A DNA stretch of 64,000 bases from Burkholderia sp. Ac-20365. GTDB taxonomy: Bacteria; Pseudomonadota; Gammaproteobacteria; Burkholderiales; Burkholderiaceae. The translations under genes were made by a program, and so were the position numbers. Within the stretch, counting starts at the first letter, position 1; the number at the start of each line of letters is the position of its first letter. Shown piece after piece: positions 61,628 through 64,000 of the stretch. The stretch covers positions 1 to 64,000 of the forward strand of contig NZ_JAAGPI010000022.1 of the NCBI RefSeq assembly GCF_017104715.1. Direction: 5' to 3'. Below the pieces are notes generated by a model. The model was given only the letters and a program-made list of their open reading frames with translations. It ran no database searches and was not told where the DNA came from.

Positions 61628-62572
61628 TCACGCGCCCTCAGGCAGCGCGTACCCGAACGCCTGCTCAAACCGTTCGTTGATCTCCGCGCGCGAAGGCGCA
61701 TAGTTCTGCGGCCCTTGATGTTCGATCTTGAGCGCGCCCATCAGGCTAGCGAGACGGCCGGTGGTCGCCCAGCCAAGACCCTTTTCGATGCCGTGCAGCA
61801 AACCGCCCCGGAACGCATCGCCGCAACCCGTCGGGTCCAGCACCTGCTTCGCCTTGACGGCCGGAATCTCTTCGATGCCGCCCGCATGATGAATCTGCGC
61901 GCCATGTTCGCCGCGCGTGACGATCAGTGCATCGACGCGGCTCGCGATCTCTTCAATCGACCAGCCCGTCTTGTTGCTCACCAGCGCAGCTTCGTAATCA
62001 TTGACTGCAACGTAGGTGGCAAGTTCAATCATGCGGCGCAGCGACGCGCCGTCGAAGAGGGGCAGCCCCTGGCCCGGATCGAAGATGAACGGAATGCCCG
62101 CTTCCGCGAATTGTTCGGAGTGCTGGATCATGCCGTCGAAACCGTCGGGCGCCACGATGCCGAGCTTCACGCCGGGCTGGTCCGCGCGGTTCAGGTGCGA
62201 CTGCATCATCGCGCCCGGGTGGAATGCCGTGATCTGGTTGTTCTCGAGGTCGGTGGTGATCATCGCCTGCGCCGAGTACGTGTCGGGCAGCACGCGCACG
62301 TGTTCCTTCGACAGACCGAGCGTGTCGAGACGGTCGATGTACAACTGGGCATCGACGGCGCCGAGCGTCGCCATGATGTGTGCGTCGCCGCCCAGCAGAT
62401 GCAGCGAGTAGGCGATGTTGCCCGCGCAGCCGCCAAATTCGCGGCGCATCGTCGGCACGAGGAAGCTGACGTTCAGGATGTGGACCTGCTCCGGCAGGAT
62501 GTGCTCCCGAAAGCGCCCTTCGAAAGTCATGATGTTGTCGTAGGCGAGCGAGCCGCAAATCAGCGTAGCCAA
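61628..62572 (-). CDS. PfkB family nucleoside (adenosine-type) kinase
   Basis: Ribokinase-fold sugar/nucleoside kinase. The catalytic DPTGCGDAFRGG motif (anion hole and base) is near residue 247, and the N-terminal FGGCAGNIAYSLHLLGG glycine motif is near 47. The sequence closely resembles my recollection of the characterised Burkholderia thailandensis nucleoside kinase, which phosphorylates inosine, adenosine and related nucleosides. Length 314 residues. Monocistronic or with tpx upstream; 119 bp separate them. Confidence 0.87.
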   Translation of the reverse strand: MATLICGSLAYDNIMTFEGRFREHILPEQVHILNVSFLVPTMRREFGGCAGNIAYSLHLLGGDAHIMATLGAVDAQLYIDRLDTLGLSKEHVRVLPDTYSAQAMITTDLENNQITAFHPGAMMQSHLNRADQPGVKLGIVAPDGFDGMIQHSEQFAEAGIPFIFDPGQGLPLFDGASLRRMIELATYVAVNDYEAALVSNKTGWSIEEIASRVDALIVTRGEHGAQIHHAGGIEEIPAVKAKQVLDPTGCGDAFRGGLLHGIEKGLGWATTGRLASLMGALKIEHQGPQNYAPSRAEINERFEQAFGYALPEGA

Positions 62573-62691
62573 GGCGAGCGTTCCTATAAATGTGGATCGG
62601 TGTGTCGATCAGAGAGAAAAGGGCGCGACGATGTGACAGCGCCGCGCCCGATGCAACACGGGAGCGGCGCTGGGTCGACGCAGTGAGAAGC

Positions 62692-63192
62692 TTACTTCAG
62701 CGCGGCGAGCGCTGCGTCATAGTTCGGCTCGTTCTTGATTTCGCCGACGAGTTCAGCGTGCACGACCTTGTCGTTTTCGTCGACGACGACGACAGCGCGT
62801 GCCGTCAGGCCCGTCAGCGGACCGCTCGTCACGTCGACGCCGTACGCCTGCGCGAACTCATGGCCGCGGAAGGTCGATGCCGTCACGACGTTTTCGATGC
62901 CTTCCGTCGTGCAGAAGCGCGAGGCCGCGAACGGCAGATCGCCCGAGATGACGATCACAGCCGTGTTGCTCAGCTTCGCGGCGGCTTCGTTGAACTTGCG
63001 CGTCGACGTTGCGCAGGTCGGCGTGTCGAGGCTCGGCACGATGTTCAGCACCTTGCGCTTGCCCGCGAAGTCGGCGAGCGTCAGCGGCTTCAGATCCTTG
63101 CCGACGAGCGAGAAGGCGGGCGCTGCCTGGCCCACGGACGGGAACGTGCCAGCGACTTCGATCGGGTTGCCACCCAGCGTGACTTGACTCAT
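62692..63192 (-). CDS. tpx: Thiol peroxidase Tpx
   Basis: Atypical 2-Cys peroxiredoxin that reduces lipid and alkyl peroxides using thioredoxin. The peroxidatic cysteine is in DTPTCATSTRKFNE (near residue 60) and the resolving cysteine in ASRFCTTEG (near 94). Length 166 residues, start MSQVTLGGNP. A second peroxide-reducing enzyme in the window besides the Prx5-type at 25983. Confidence 0.95.
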   Translation of the reverse strand: MSQVTLGGNPIEVAGTFPSVGQAAPAFSLVGKDLKPLTLADFAGKRKVLNIVPSLDTPTCATSTRKFNEAAAKLSNTAVIVISGDLPFAASRFCTTEGIENVVTASTFRGHEFAQAYGVDVTSGPLTGLTARAVVVVDENDKVVHAELVGEIKNEPNYDAALAALK

Positions 63193-63228
63193 GTTGTGCT
63201 CCGAAGATTCGTCAGGGATTGACGGGAT

Positions 63229-63254
63229 GCGCGCCCGGTGTTTGCCGGGCGCGC
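63229..63254 (-). other. GC hairpin between the DUF3426 gene and tpx
   Basis: A perfect 10-bp stem (63229-63238 with 63245-63254) with a 6-nt loop, without a U-tract. May reduce read-through or stabilise the upstream transcript. Confidence 0.45.
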
Positions 63255-63285
63255 GGATAACCTGCGCGCGCCGCAGAGCTGTCCG

Positions 63286-64000
63286 TTACGGATAGAAGAT
63301 CTGCACGCGGAAATTCGAGGCGACGGCATCGCCGGTGTCGAGGCGCACGACCATTGTCTGCGTCGTGCGGGCGGGGAGACCCGCCGCAATCGGCGTGCCG
63401 GGTTTCACATAGTCTTGCGGCCACAGCACGCGCCGCACGGCGATGTTGTTGTTCTCGTCGAGCAGCGTCAGCTCGACGGCGGGATACGCGAGCGCGAGAT
63501 CGAAACGGTTGCGCAGCGGCATCTTCAGTTCGAGTTTGTGCGGGCCGTCGATCTGGCGCAAGTCCGAAGGCTCGACCAGCAAGCCGTCGATGTCGCGCGG
63601 CGGCTCGACCTTGCAGCCCAGATGCGAGCATGCCTTGACGAACAGCGACTGCGCATCGGGCCACGCGACCATCACCGTTTCGCGTTGCCACCATGCGAGC
63701 TGCACGAGCAGCAGGGCGCCGAGCAGGCCGGCCGCGACGCCGCCCAGGATGTGCCACACGATGCGGCTCGGTTCGGGCGCGCGCGGTTCGCGCGTGACGG
63801 CGAATGCGTCGTCGCCGTCGGGTGCGGCGGCGAAGGGGCGGTTGTAGTCTTCGCGACCGGGTTCGCCGTAAGGCTCGCGCGCGGCGGCGCCGAAGCGCGG
63901 TTCGAGATCGGGTTCCGCCGACGGTGCGCCGAAGTAGGGTTCGCGCTCGCGGCTACGTTCGCCTTGTTCCGCATGCGCGGCGTGTTCGGCAGAAGGCATC
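63286..64000 (-). CDS. DUF3426 domain protein, N-terminus outside the window
   Basis: The visible 238 residues have a long acidic/proline-rich segment, one membrane span (IVWHILGGVAAGLLGALLLVQLAWW, about residues 79-103 of the visible part) and a C-terminal periplasmic DUF3426 domain with CSHLGCKVEPPRD. Family members usually begin with an MJ0042 zinc finger, which would lie beyond position 64000, so the Met at 63999 is probably internal. Neighbouring genes in Burkholderia are prmA and accBC. Function unknown. Confidence 0.82.
   Translation of the reverse strand, partial: MPSAEHAAHAEQGERSREREPYFGAPSAEPDLEPRFGAAAREPYGEPGREDYNRPFAAAPDGDDAFAVTREPRAPEPSRIVWHILGGVAAGLLGALLLVQLAWWQRETVMVAWPDAQSLFVKACSHLGCKVEPPRDIDGLLVEPSDLRQIDGPHKLELKMPLRNRFDLALAYPAVELTLLDENNNIAVRRVLWPQDYVKPGTPIAAGLPARTTQTMVVRLDTGDAVASNFRVQIFYP

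Overview
The window reads as a chromosomal segment of a Burkholderiales betaproteobacterium, most probably Paraburkholderia or Burkholderia. The grounds are the high GC content, the alanine/lysine-rich histone H1-like protein, the Burkholderia-type porin, the gene order dcw / prx / lpxC / dciA / secA / argJ, the pilBCD-coaE-zapD-yacG block, and a PfkB kinase resembling the Burkholderia nucleoside kinase. No plasmid, phage, insertion sequence or CRISPR array is visible. Almost all of it is core genome.

Layout. 1-5.7 kb: an M20 amidohydrolase divergent from a molybdopterin oxidoreductase, then an acyl-CoA synthetase. 5.8-8.0 kb: a porin divergent from coq7 (ubiquinone synthesis). 8.2-25.7 kb: a complete division and cell wall (dcw) cluster, mraZ-rsmH-ftsL-ftsI-murE-murF-mraY-murD-ftsW-murG-murC-ddlB-ftsQ-ftsA-ftsZ, behind one promoter with MraZ-type repeats and linked by many ATGA stop/start overlaps. 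26-34 kb: peroxiredoxin, lpxC, dciA (minus), secA, argJ, a DUF815 ATPase and mutT. 34-39.4 kb, minus strand: pilB, pilC, pilD, coaE, zapD, yacG. 39.5-45.5 kb: a CNNM/CorC transporter, tRNA-Pro, ispB, then rplU-rpmA-obgE-proB. 45.6-53.7 kb: CNP1-like lipoprotein and rppH (minus), proS and marC (plus), hpt and ffh (minus), then a ypjD-type membrane protein, a small zinc-ribbon protein and ampD (plus). 53.8-60.1 kb: class Ia ribonucleotide reductase nrdA and nrdB behind a promoter with two NrdR-like boxes, followed by the histone H1-like gene. 60.1-61.0 kb: a non-coding region formed by two inverted copies of a 287-nt repeat. 61.0-64.0 kb, minus strand: glycine-zipper lipoprotein, PfkB nucleoside kinase, thiol peroxidase, and a DUF3426 protein cut by the window end.

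The genes serve envelope growth and division (dcw, lpxC, zapD, ampD, ispB), protein export (secA, ffh), translation (rplU, rpmA, proS, obgE) and nucleotide supply (nrdAB, hpt, PfkB kinase). I see no obvious new multi-gene defence or metabolic system. The most unusual material is non-coding: (i) the 654-bp inverted repeat at 60266-60919, whose two copies each carry an internal hairpin with matched, compensating differences; (ii) a 12-mer palindrome-forming motif found in three separate intergenic spacers; (iii) the long nrdA-nrdB spacer with six copies of a heptamer; and (iv) a 72-nt exact tandem duplication inside the histone H1-like gene.
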